A stretch of 38,752 bases of DNA, taken from NCBI RefSeq assembly GCF_001279525.1, contig NZ_LGDY01000139.1, positions 1-38,752 on the forward strand, given 5' to 3'. This stretch comes from Nocardia sp. NRRL S-836. GTDB lineage: Bacteria > Actinomycetota > Actinomycetes > Mycobacteriales > Pseudonocardiaceae. Below the pieces are notes generated by a model. It made no database searches. It was not told the origin of the DNA and saw only the letters and a program-made list of their open reading frames with translations. Made by a program: the position numbers and the translations under genes. Position 1 is the first letter of the stretch. Every line of letters starts with the position of its first letter. This document shows, in pieces, positions 1-6,446 of the stretch.

Positions 1-49
1 GATGGTACTGCACTGGTTACGGTGTGGGAGAGTAGGTCGCCGCCGAACT
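1..49 (+). rRNA. rrf: 5S ribosomal RNA, 3' end (partial)
   Basis: The first bases match the conserved 3' half of actinobacterial 5S rRNA: GATGGTACTGC, then GGTGTGGGAGAGTAGG and CGCCGCCGAAC. The rest of the molecule and presumably the 16S and 23S genes lie to the left of the window. The exact 3' end is placed by family resemblance and is good to a few bases. An intrinsic terminator follows at once, which supports this being the end of the rRNA operon. Confidence 0.9.
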
Positions 50-55
50 TAATTT

Positions 56-100
56 AGCCCTGCGGGTTGAGCGCCATGAGCGCTCCCCGCAGGGCTTTTT
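56..100 (+). terminator. Intrinsic terminator of the rRNA operon
   Basis: A perfect 10-bp stem (GCCCTGCGGG at 57-66 with CCCGCAGGGC at 86-95) encloses a smaller inner stem (GAGCGC at 69-74 with GCGCTC at 80-85). It is followed directly by a run of five T (96-100). This is a textbook rho-independent terminator placed just after the 5S rRNA. Confidence 0.93.
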
Positions 101-207
101 CACGTTCCTCACCGTGCCGCACGCGTGCGCGGCCGACCGGGTGACCTGCTCCCGGCGAGCGGGTGACGACCGTCGGGCGCGGGTCGGCCGTCCCTACCGT
201 GATCGCC

Positions 208-372
208 ATGAAGGGTCAGCGGTCAGGGGAGGCACCATTGCGGTGGCGAGCGCGCAGGAGGCGGGGCAGGCACGCCCGCGAGCCCGCGCCGTCCTCGCAG
301 TCGCTCCTGCCCGCAGTGTTCGGCGTCGTGCTGTTGGTGTGCCTGATCCTTCTCCTGCTGACGTACCTCTAG
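208..372 (+). CDS. Small putative single-pass membrane protein
   Basis: A 54-residue frame beginning at ATG 208, with an upstream TTG/ATG alternative at 163. The N-terminal part is very rich in Arg. The last 20 or so residues are a strongly hydrophobic Leu/Val segment that looks like a C-terminal membrane anchor, preceded by positive charge. No family is recognised. Its stop codon overlaps the stop of the convergent LURP-one-like gene by three bases. There is no clear ribosome binding site. It could be real, or chance coding in GC-rich DNA; the clean hydrophobic segment is the only argument for it. Confidence 0.35.
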   Translation: MKGQRSGEAPLRWRARRRRGRHAREPAPSSQSLLPAVFGVVLLVCLILLLLTYL

Positions 373-959
373 CGGGACTGCAGCGCGTCGAGCGCCACGG
401 CTTGCGCGATGACGAGCCGGCGGTCGATGCCGGGATCCTGGATCTGCACCAGGTAGTGGTCGCGGACCCAGGTCTTCTTGTCGACGCTGAACACCGGGGC
501 GCCGTTCTCCTGCGTGAAGTCGAAGTGGTACCGCATGGGGAACGGCGCTTCGCTCAGATACGGAATCCACTGCCACAGCCGCCGGAAGCCGGCCAGCCAC
601 CTGTTCCGCTCGGCACCGGCCGTCGTGCCCCAGCCGGGCTGCTCCAGGTGCCACGTCGACCGCAGCAGGGACCTCGCGAAGTCCTTGCGGAACAGGCCGA
701 TCGAGCGGCCGTCCGCGTCGGTCACGTCGTAACCGCTGCCGAGGTCGATCACCTTGCGCGCGTTGAACTCGAACAGCACCCGGTGCTTCGACGAGCCGGT
801 GTAGACGGTGATCCGTTCCTTGATCTTGAACCGCTTCTGCTCGGCGAAGCCGACGAGCTCGCCGGGCTTGCCGCCGTCGTCGGCGAACACCTCGTACCGG
901 TTGATCATCAACGTGATCTTCTGGTGCACGTGTAATGCCTGTGCGTTCTGCAGACTCAC
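369..959 (-). CDS. LURP-one-related / Tubby-C-like family protein
   Basis: The 196-residue protein has the features of the LURP-one-related family, a Tubby/phospholipid-scramblase-like beta-barrel fold found in plants and bacteria. It opens with a strand pattern of the type LHVHQKITLMINRYEVFADD, followed by glycine-turn beta repeats such as YDVTDADGRSIGLF and ends with a hydrophobic helix (DRRLVIAQAVALDAL), the usual central helix of the fold. The molecular role in bacteria is not established; scramblase-like lipid binding is only structural analogy. The start is GTG at 959, overlapping the MazG-like stop codon by four bases (GTGA), so the two genes are probably translated in a coupled way. 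No signal peptide is seen. Confidence 0.8.
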   Translation of the reverse strand: MSLQNAQALHVHQKITLMINRYEVFADDGGKPGELVGFAEQKRFKIKERITVYTGSSKHRVLFEFNARKVIDLGSGYDVTDADGRSIGLFRKDFARSLLRSTWHLEQPGWGTTAGAERNRWLAGFRRLWQWIPYLSEAPFPMRYHFDFTQENGAPVFSVDKKTWVRDHYLVQIQDPGIDRRLVIAQAVALDALQSR

Positions 960-1327
960 TGCTCACCCTTCTCAGTGGCGTCGTCGAGAGGAACGGGAAC
1001 CAGGCTTCCGGTGGGGAACCGCCGCTCGTTGCGCTCGATCTTGGCGAACGCGGCCTCGACGAGGTCGACGCCGAGCTTGTCCGCGAGCCTGGTGAGGTAG
1101 TGCATCACGTCGGCGAGCTCGTCGCGGACGTTCCAGGCGAGTTCGGGTTCGTCCATCGCGTTCTGCGCCTCTTCGGGCGTCAGCCACTGGAAGAGGTCGG
1201 TCAGCTCGCCGACCTCCGCGGACAACGCCATCACCAGGTTCTTGGGCGTGTGGTAGCTGTCCCAGTCACGGGCAGCGGCGAACGCGCGCAGGGCGTCCCT
1301 CAGGTCCACGAGATCACGCTGACTCAT
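956..1327 (-). CDS. MazG-like nucleotide pyrophosphohydrolase
   Basis: A 123-residue all-alpha NTP pyrophosphohydrolase of the MazG/RS21-C6 (dCTPase-like) group, which hydrolyses non-canonical or surplus dNTPs to monophosphates and is thought to clean the nucleotide pool. The metal-binding signature is complete: E38 and E41 in SAEVGEL, then E70 and D73 in RDELADVMHYL. The length is typical of the single-domain members. The ATG at 1327 is preferred over upstream in-frame starts because the upstream residues are low-complexity and lie in the promoter region of the divergent reductase gene. It is the first gene of a two-gene unit with the LURP-one-like gene. Confidence 0.9.
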   Translation of the reverse strand: MSQRDLVDLRDALRAFAAARDWDSYHTPKNLVMALSAEVGELTDLFQWLTPEEAQNAMDEPELAWNVRDELADVMHYLTRLADKLGVDLVEAAFAKIERNERRFPTGSLVPVPLDDATEKGEQ

Positions 1328-1415
1328 GACCCACTGAGTACCACGTGGACGAACGAGCAAGCACGCCGGTGGTTCAAGCATGGATTGTCCAGGTCGATGT
1401 TGATTGGCTCTGGTC

Positions 1416-2216
1416 ATGTCAACGTTGAGCGCAACCACCACGCCAACCGTTCTCGTGCTCGGCGCGACCGGCAAGACCGGCCGCCGGGTGACCCAGCTCC
1501 TCGGCGCCGCGGCGCGGCCCGCCTCCAGGTCGTCGGCGACGAGGTTCGACTGGGCGGCTCCGGACACCTGGGAGCTGACACTCGACGACGTGACCGCGGT
1601 CTACATCGTGCCGCCGGACGACCCGGCGCTGCTGGCGGAGTTCGTGCCCGTCGCGGTCAAAGCCGGTGCCACCCGGTTCGTGCTGCTGTCCATGCGCGGC
1701 GCGCCCGACGGCGACCCGTTCGAGGCGGCGGTCAAGGACTCCGGTGTGGAGTGGACGGTCCTGCGACCCACCTGGTTCATGCAGAACTTCGACGAGGACC
1801 TGTTCGCCGCGCCCGTCCAGCACGGTGAGCTGGCCGTGCCCGCGGGTCAGGGCGTGCACCCGTTCATCGACGTGGTCGACATCGCGGAGGTCGCGGTCGC
1901 TGCCCTCACCCAACCGGGACACGCCGGCCAGACCTACGAGCTCAGCGGGCCGGAGGCGTTGTCGTTCCCCGAGATGCTCGCCCGGATCGTCGCCGTCACC
2001 GGCAACCCCGTCGTCTACACCGATGTGCCGGCCGGGGAGTTCGCGGCGTCGTTGCGCGAGCTCGGCTACCCCGGCGAGATCGCCGACCTCGTCACGATGC
2101 TGCTCGTGCGCATCCGCGGGGGAGAGGAGAGGCATCTGTCCGATGGCGTGCAACGGGTGCTCGGCCGGGAGCCGCGCACGTTCGCCGACTACTTGGGGAG
2201 CAGCAGCTTCGCGTGA
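1416..2216 (+). CDS. NmrA-like NAD(P)-binding oxidoreductase
   Basis: A 266-residue atypical short-chain dehydrogenase of the NmrA/azoreductase-like group. The N-terminal dinucleotide-binding motif is VLVLGATGKTGRRV. The segment TVLRPTWFMQNF is characteristic of NmrA-like proteins, and the C-terminal part (GQTYELSGPEALSF) matches the substrate/cap region. It probably binds NADP(H) in the cytoplasm; the substrate cannot be read from the sequence, and some relatives are sensors rather than enzymes. ATG 1416 is chosen; a TTG lies four codons upstream. It diverges from the MazG-like gene and converges on the HIRAN-like gene, with a 28-base overlap at the 3' ends. Confidence 0.87.
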   Translation: MSTLSATTTPTVLVLGATGKTGRRVTQLLGAAARPASRSSATRFDWAAPDTWELTLDDVTAVYIVPPDDPALLAEFVPVAVKAGATRFVLLSMRGAPDGDPFEAAVKDSGVEWTVLRPTWFMQNFDEDLFAAPVQHGELAVPAGQGVHPFIDVVDIAEVAVAALTQPGHAGQTYELSGPEALSFPEMLARIVAVTGNPVVYTDVPAGEFAASLRELGYPGEIADLVTMLLVRIRGGEERHLSDGVQRVLGREPRTFADYLGSSSFA

Positions 2217-3112
2217 AGGCCGCGCGTGCCCTCGTTGATGATGATCGCTTCGCAGAGCGCGCGCCCGGTCCGGGTGCGCCACTCCCGCACGATGTCGTCG
2301 TAGCGCAGGCCCATGGCGTAGGTGAGCTGCCCGATGCGTTCGCCTTCGAGGAGCACTTCGAGGGTGTGCTCGCCCGTGTGCGTGCCTTTGGCGATACGGC
2401 AGTCGCGGAGCTCGGCGATGACGTGCACGGGCGTGCGGCCGTTGACCACGCGGTGCAGCACGTATTGATGAGCTTCCTCGTCGGTGATTCCGACCTGCAG
2501 CTCGGCCGGCAACGTCGGCGCCGTGCCGAGAGCGTCGTGGTCGAGCAGCAACAGCCGTGCGTCGCCGAGGTGCAGGTGCACGGTGAGGTAGCGCTGACCC
2601 AGGATGCGAGCCGGGCACGAGCCGACCTCACCGCGTTCGGCGAGCTGCAGCAGCAGTGGCTGGTAGGTCGCCGCGTGGTCGGCGCGCAGGTATCCGGCGG
2701 TGACAGCGGAGCCGTCGCCACGCAACAGGTCGACCCGCACGGCGTGGTCGTCGTAGCGGTCAGCGGACTCCGGCACGAGCACCGCGGTCGCCGCGACGGC
2801 CGGGTCCGGCCTGGTCGAGGCGGGGCCGGAGTTGTTCCGCGCCACCTCGGCGATGGCGTCCTGGTAGTGCGCCTCCCCGACGATCGCGATCCGTCCCGCC
2901 GTGGACAGGCGGCGGATGCGGGAACGGGCACGCATCGGCACCACCAGCTCGACCGTGCTCTTGTGCTTGGTACCGGCGAACATCAGCACGAACAGCGCGA
3001 GTCCGATGACGAAGCCCAGCGGGCCGAGAGCAACGGTCAGAACCAGCGCGAGCACGGCGACGGAGATCAGGATGGCGGCAGGCGATGGTTCTGTGCGTTG
3101 CTGCATCGTCAC
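2189..3112 (-). CDS. Membrane-anchored protein with HIRAN-like domain
   Basis: 307 residues. Two hydrophobic stretches near residues 13-48 suggest a membrane hairpin or anchor. The section IVGEAHYQDAIAEVARNN, followed by YDDHAVRVDLL and AGYL, resembles a HIRAN-like domain (a small beta fold seen in helicase-like and standalone actinobacterial proteins, thought to bind DNA ends or structures). The C-terminal half has mixed alpha/beta character with no recognised family. The start is GTG 3112: GGGAGG lies seven bases upstream, whereas the ATG two codons later would be spaced too far. It lies 63 bases downstream of another membrane-protein gene on the same strand and may belong to a three-gene unit with the XRE regulator. 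Confidence 0.65.
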   Translation of the reverse strand: MTMQQRTEPSPAAILISVAVLALVLTVALGPLGFVIGLALFVLMFAGTKHKSTVELVVPMRARSRIRRLSTAGRIAIVGEAHYQDAIAEVARNNSGPASTRPDPAVAATAVLVPESADRYDDHAVRVDLLRGDGSAVTAGYLRADHAATYQPLLLQLAERGEVGSCPARILGQRYLTVHLHLGDARLLLLDHDALGTAPTLPAELQVGITDEEAHQYVLHRVVNGRTPVHVIAELRDCRIAKGTHTGEHTLEVLLEGERIGQLTYAMGLRYDDIVREWRTRTGRALCEAIIINEGTRGLHAKLLLPK

Positions 3113-3175
3113 GGAGCATCCTCCCGACTCGGCACATTGGTCACTCTCAGTGTCGGGGATGCCGGACGATGCGTT

Positions 3176-4294
3176 TCACATATCGCTCGTTTGGCCTAAT
3201 ATAATCGGTTCAGAACTCCAGCCAGTGACCGGCAGGTGACGCGAATCGGGATCGTCGGCGAGCGGTGACCGCGGGTTCTCCTCGGCGAGCCGCTGACTCG
3301 TGACGAAGGTCCACCACGCGCTGGCGGTTCCGTAGCCGATGCCACCGAACAACAGCACACCGATGAGATAGCCCCAGCCGTCGGTGAAAACGCGATACAC
3401 CGAGAAGAGCGCCATCAGCGTCGTGAGTGCGCTCATCACCAACAGCCAGTGCTGGCCGCTTTGCACTTTCTGCGTGTTGCGCTGAGGTGGGTCGCCATCC
3501 AGGTTCCACAACGGCTTGGCCATGTTCCACCGCTTGCTCTCCAGCGGCGGCCGCGGCTCGGGCTTCGCGCGCACGGCGGCGCGTTCGGTGACCAGGCGCC
3601 GCACTTCGTCGGCGTCGTCGCACGGCAGCAACCACTCCTGCCCGCCGCCGATGACCCGCAGCACCGGACCGGGCGTGAGCGTGAGCTCGCTGATGTTGGC
3701 GAACCGCCACACCGCCGGCGCGCGCACGGCACCCACCTCGACGTGGCTGATCCGGTCGAACCGCAACGCGACCCGGTTGACCGTCGCCGCCGGGTGCACC
3801 GGCGCCGGCAGCTTGTCGAGCACCAGCCTGCGCGACTGCACCCGCAACCGCCCGCCACCGCGCAACCGGACGGCGACCTCGGCCGGCGAACGCCGCACGT
3901 CACCGGTGACCGGCCACGACACGACCCGCGCCGCGAGCCACGCCAGCGTCCACGCGACCAACGGCGCCGCGAGCGCCGCCACCGTGCTCAGCAGCTCGTT
4001 GAACCCCGCGGTGATCAACCCGCCGACGGCGATGCACCCGGACGGCACCAACGCGATGCGCGGCCACATCGTCGTCGTCCGCCACATCACCACCAACAGC
4101 AGCAACGCCAACGGGATCGGCCAGAACCCGTCGTACTCGGTGAGCCGGTCCGCGAGCTCCGCGCCCACGTCGAAGGGGGTGTCACGCCACCGCCGCAACG
4201 TGTAGACCGACAGCAGCTGACAGCCGATCGGCACGCCCGCGCACCCGGCGACGAGCAGCGGTGCGGCCAGCAGGTACCGCAGGAACGTGAGCAT
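3176..4294 (-). CDS. Multi-pass membrane protein of unknown function
   Basis: 372 residues with about four hydrophobic segments in the first 140 residues, then a soluble middle part (about 150-270) rich in beta-type sequence, then two further membrane segments near LLVMSALTTLMALF and LIGVLLFGGIGYG. The middle part resembles a PH-like or bacterial PH-type fold in its pattern (RISHVEVGAVRA, LTPGPVLRVIGGG), but this is only a guess. ATG 4294 is chosen because GGGGGA precedes it at a good distance and it leaves 19 bases after the upstream XRE gene. Probably co-transcribed with that gene. Confidence 0.75.
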   Translation of the reverse strand: MLTFLRYLLAAPLLVAGCAGVPIGCQLLSVYTLRRWRDTPFDVGAELADRLTEYDGFWPIPLALLLLVVMWRTTTMWPRIALVPSGCIAVGGLITAGFNELLSTVAALAAPLVAWTLAWLAARVVSWPVTGDVRRSPAEVAVRLRGGGRLRVQSRRLVLDKLPAPVHPAATVNRVALRFDRISHVEVGAVRAPAVWRFANISELTLTPGPVLRVIGGGQEWLLPCDDADEVRRLVTERAAVRAKPEPRPPLESKRWNMAKPLWNLDGDPPQRNTQKVQSGQHWLLVMSALTTLMALFSVYRVFTDGWGYLIGVLLFGGIGYGTASAWWTFVTSQRLAEENPRSPLADDPDSRHLPVTGWSSEPIILGQTSDM

Positions 4295-4313
4295 TGCTTC
4301 CCCCAGGACGAGA

Positions 4314-5219
4314 TCAATGCACCAGCGTAAGGCGTGCCTTCCGCACCGGTCCTGGTTCTCCACCACCCGGCAACGCGGTCAGCACCAGCCCGCACACGAG
4401 CCCGTTGAGGTCTTCCAGCCCCAGCCTCAGCTCACGCGCCACCTGGTGCGGCGTCGTGCCGTTCTCCCGCAGCGCCCGGAACACCTTGGTCAGCAGCTTC
4501 GACGTCTCCCGCCGCGGCATCCCCGCCGGCGCGACGCGCGCAGTGGTGACACCACGGGCACGCTCGTCGAACGTCGCCTTGTCCACGTGCCAATGCCGGT
4601 GGTGCGTCCCCTGCAACTGCCCGGCGGGCAGGAGGAACTCCGCGGCGAACTCCCGCGGGTCGTCGTGCCCGAGCAACGTGCCCAGCTCCGCAGCCGCGTC
4701 GAACCGCGCTCGCTCCGCCGTCGTCGTCGGGTTGAGGAAGACGAACGGCGTCCCGTTGTGCCAGCACGAGAACGCGCCGACCTCCGCGCAGTCCACCGAG
4801 AACACCCGCACCCCGTGGTACTCCAGCAACTGCACCATGTTCGGCGCCGGCCCACTGCTCATCCGCCACTGCCCGCGCAGCTCGGCGGGACCGGTCCGCG
4901 GCCGCGGCAGGTTCGGCTGCGGCAACACGAACATCCGCTCCAGCCACCCGCTGAACTCGATCGCGAGCTGCGCGACACACGCCGCCTGCGGGTGCGTCGT
5001 GCTGATCACCTGTGGCCAGGCCGGTTCGGGCGCGCTCAGGAACGTGGCGGGAAACCCGAGTGCCGCCGCCAGCACCTCCTGGGTCGCCGCCTGCGGCCTG
5101 CGCTGCCCGCGCTCGTAGGAGCCGATCGCACTCGCCGGCACGCCTGACTTGCGCGCCAGCTCGGCCGCGGTGAGACCGCGCCGGGTGCGGGCGAGCGTGA
5201 GTCGCGACGGCGTGAACAT
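4314..5219 (-). CDS. XRE-family regulator with degenerate ImmA/IrrE-like domain
   Basis: 301 residues. Residues 5-60 form a Cro/C1-type helix-turn-helix (LARTRRGLTAAELARKSGV, then GSYERGQRRP). Residues about 125-215 are an ImmA/IrrE (COG2856) zinc-peptidase-like domain: the flanks ARFDAAAELGTLLGH and EFAAEFLLPAG align well with the family. The catalytic HExxH is absent: the position reads A177-E178-L179-G180-T181, so both histidines are lost and the domain should not hold zinc or cleave. This suggests a sensor or repressor that has lost protease activity. The gene heads a minus-strand group with two membrane-protein genes. ImmA/IrrE-type proteins often control mobile elements or stress genes; no phage genes are seen here. 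Confidence 0.85.
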   Translation of the reverse strand: MFTPSRLTLARTRRGLTAAELARKSGVPASAIGSYERGQRRPQAATQEVLAAALGFPATFLSAPEPAWPQVISTTHPQAACVAQLAIEFSGWLERMFVLPQPNLPRPRTGPAELRGQWRMSSGPAPNMVQLLEYHGVRVFSVDCAEVGAFSCWHNGTPFVFLNPTTTAERARFDAAAELGTLLGHDDPREFAAEFLLPAGQLQGTHHRHWHVDKATFDERARGVTTARVAPAGMPRRETSKLLTKVFRALRENGTTPHQVARELRLGLEDLNGLVCGLVLTALPGGGEPGPVRKARLTLVH

Positions 5220-5267
5220 GATCCGGCCATTCTCACCGCTCGCTCAGCGTGGTGCCAGGCGGGGCGG

Positions 5268-5900
5268 CTAACGCCGGAACGCGACCGGAACGTCCACCTC
5301 CTCCGGAACGTCCACGTTGGGCGCCTTGATCTGCGGGAACTCCATCGGCGGCAGCGGGATCCGGTGCGCCCACCGGTCGATCACCTGGTTCTGCGGCGTC
5401 GGCTCCGGCTGCGACACCTCACGCAGCACCACGAGCCGGTCCGCCAGCTGCAACGGGTACGTCACCAGGAACCACAGCTTCAGCCCCTCGTTCCGCGCGT
5501 TCTCGAACAACGCGAACTGGTCGTGGTCGTTGTCGCGCATCATCGCCGCGATCGCCGGCCCCTTCGCGTAGTCGCTGCGCAACGGCGCGTCCGGCGTCCC
5601 CGTGCCGCGGTTGCCCTGCAACGTGCCGAGCAGGAGCGGCCGCGACGGGTGCCTGATCAGCCCCGCGTTCCAGTGGTCGAGCCGCTCCCAGCCGTCGGCG
5701 GCGAGCAGCTGCCGCAACGTGCCGACCCGGTGGATCCAGTCGAGCAGGCCTGGCGCGTTCGTCGGCCCGAACGGGGGCGAGGCGGCCCGCGCGTCGATTC
5801 CGGCGGTGATCGCGCGGTCCAGGACCGCGCGGCGCAGGCCCAGCTCGGCCAGCCGCTCGTCGGTGGTGGGGGTGAGCTTGCGGAAGGCGGCGTTGGTCAT
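5268..5900 (-). CDS. Uncharacterised protein divergent from Vsr
   Basis: 210 residues from ATG 5900; no signal peptide or membrane segment. No family is recognised. The sequence is rich in Trp, Arg and Asp, with motifs such as WERLDHWNAGLIRHPSRPLL and RNEGLKLWFLVTYPLQLADR, and it looks like a folded soluble protein. The C-terminus is Pro- and Val-rich. It is divergent from the vsr-like gene with a 48-base gap between start codons, so they share a promoter region. That arrangement suggests a role tied to DNA mismatch repair, methylation or restriction, but this is inference from position only. The codon use matches its neighbours. Confidence 0.75.
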   Translation of the reverse strand: MTNAAFRKLTPTTDERLAELGLRRAVLDRAITAGIDARAASPPFGPTNAPGLLDWIHRVGTLRQLLAADGWERLDHWNAGLIRHPSRPLLLGTLQGNRGTGTPDAPLRSDYAKGPAIAAMMRDNDHDQFALFENARNEGLKLWFLVTYPLQLADRLVVLREVSQPEPTPQNQVIDRWAHRIPLPPMEFPQIKAPNVDVPEEVDVPVAFRR

Positions 5901-5948
5901 GGGATGACGGTAGCGACGGGGTCTGACAATTCCGGAAGACTGCACGTC

Positions 5949-6428
5949 GTGTACCGGTATGTCGACGCGGGCCCGGCTCCGCCTGCGAGCTCGGACGCGA
6001 CCTCGCGCGTCATGCGCCGCACCCGCCGGTCCGGCACCGCCCCGGAAATCGCGCTTCGGCGGGCGCTGCACCGACGCGGGCTGAGGTTCCTGGTCGATGT
6101 CGCGGCACCGGGCACGAATCGGCGCCGACGCGTCGACGTGCTGCTGCGCGGCGCTCGGATCGCGCTGTTCATCGACGGGTGCTTCTGGCACTCGTGCCCG
6201 GAGCACGGCAGGGTTCCCAAGCGCAACCACGACTGGTGGCAGGTGAAGCTGTACGGCGTCGTCGTGCGGGACCGCGACACGGACGCGCAGCTGTCGTCCG
6301 CAGGATGGCTCGTCGTCCGGGTGTGGGAACACGACGATCCGGAGGAAGCAGCGGACCGGATCGCCGCGCTCGTCCGCGCACGCCGTGCCAAGGCGCCGAA
6401 CCCGAGGACCCTCGGTGCTGGTGGGTGA
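5949..6428 (+). CDS. vsr: Very-short-patch repair (Vsr) endonuclease
   Basis: About 159 residues of the Vsr family, which nicks DNA 5' of the T in T:G mismatches left by deamination of 5-methylcytosine, usually within the recognition site of a partner cytosine methyltransferase. Diagnostic pieces are DATSRVMRRTRRSGTAPE near the N-terminus, the catalytic Asp in RRRRVDVLLRG (D63), FIDGCFWHSCPEH (the zinc/catalytic motif) and DAQLSSAGWLVVRVWEHDD. The start is uncertain: GTG 5949 has GGAAG about 10 bases upstream and gives a normal family length; ATG 5904 is possible. No C5-cytosine methyltransferase lies in the window, so it is an orphan here. It converges on the ATPase operon, with a shared hairpin between them. 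Confidence 0.92.
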   Translation: MYRYVDAGPAPPASSDATSRVMRRTRRSGTAPEIALRRALHRRGLRFLVDVAAPGTNRRRRVDVLLRGARIALFIDGCFWHSCPEHGRVPKRNHDWWQVKLYGVVVRDRDTDAQLSSAGWLVVRVWEHDDPEEAADRIAALVRARRAKAPNPRTLGAGG

Positions 6429-6446
6429 GGCGCACCAGCACCGAGG
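6410..6446. terminator. Bidirectional hairpin terminator
   Basis: A perfect 14-bp inverted repeat (arms 6410-6423 and 6433-6446, CCTCGGTGCTGGTG and its complement) with a 9-base loop. It begins inside the last codons of the vsr gene and ends one base before the stop codon of the convergent ATPase gene. It has no T-run on either side, as is common in actinomycete terminators. Its position between convergent genes supports a two-way terminator. Confidence 0.75.

Noticed and set aside
3165..3205. AT-richer stretch with CATATCGC and TCGTTTGG as a further member of the palindromic repeat family
   Set aside because: No TTTGCA/TGCAAA arms and no dyad; much of it is the coding end of the membrane-protein gene.
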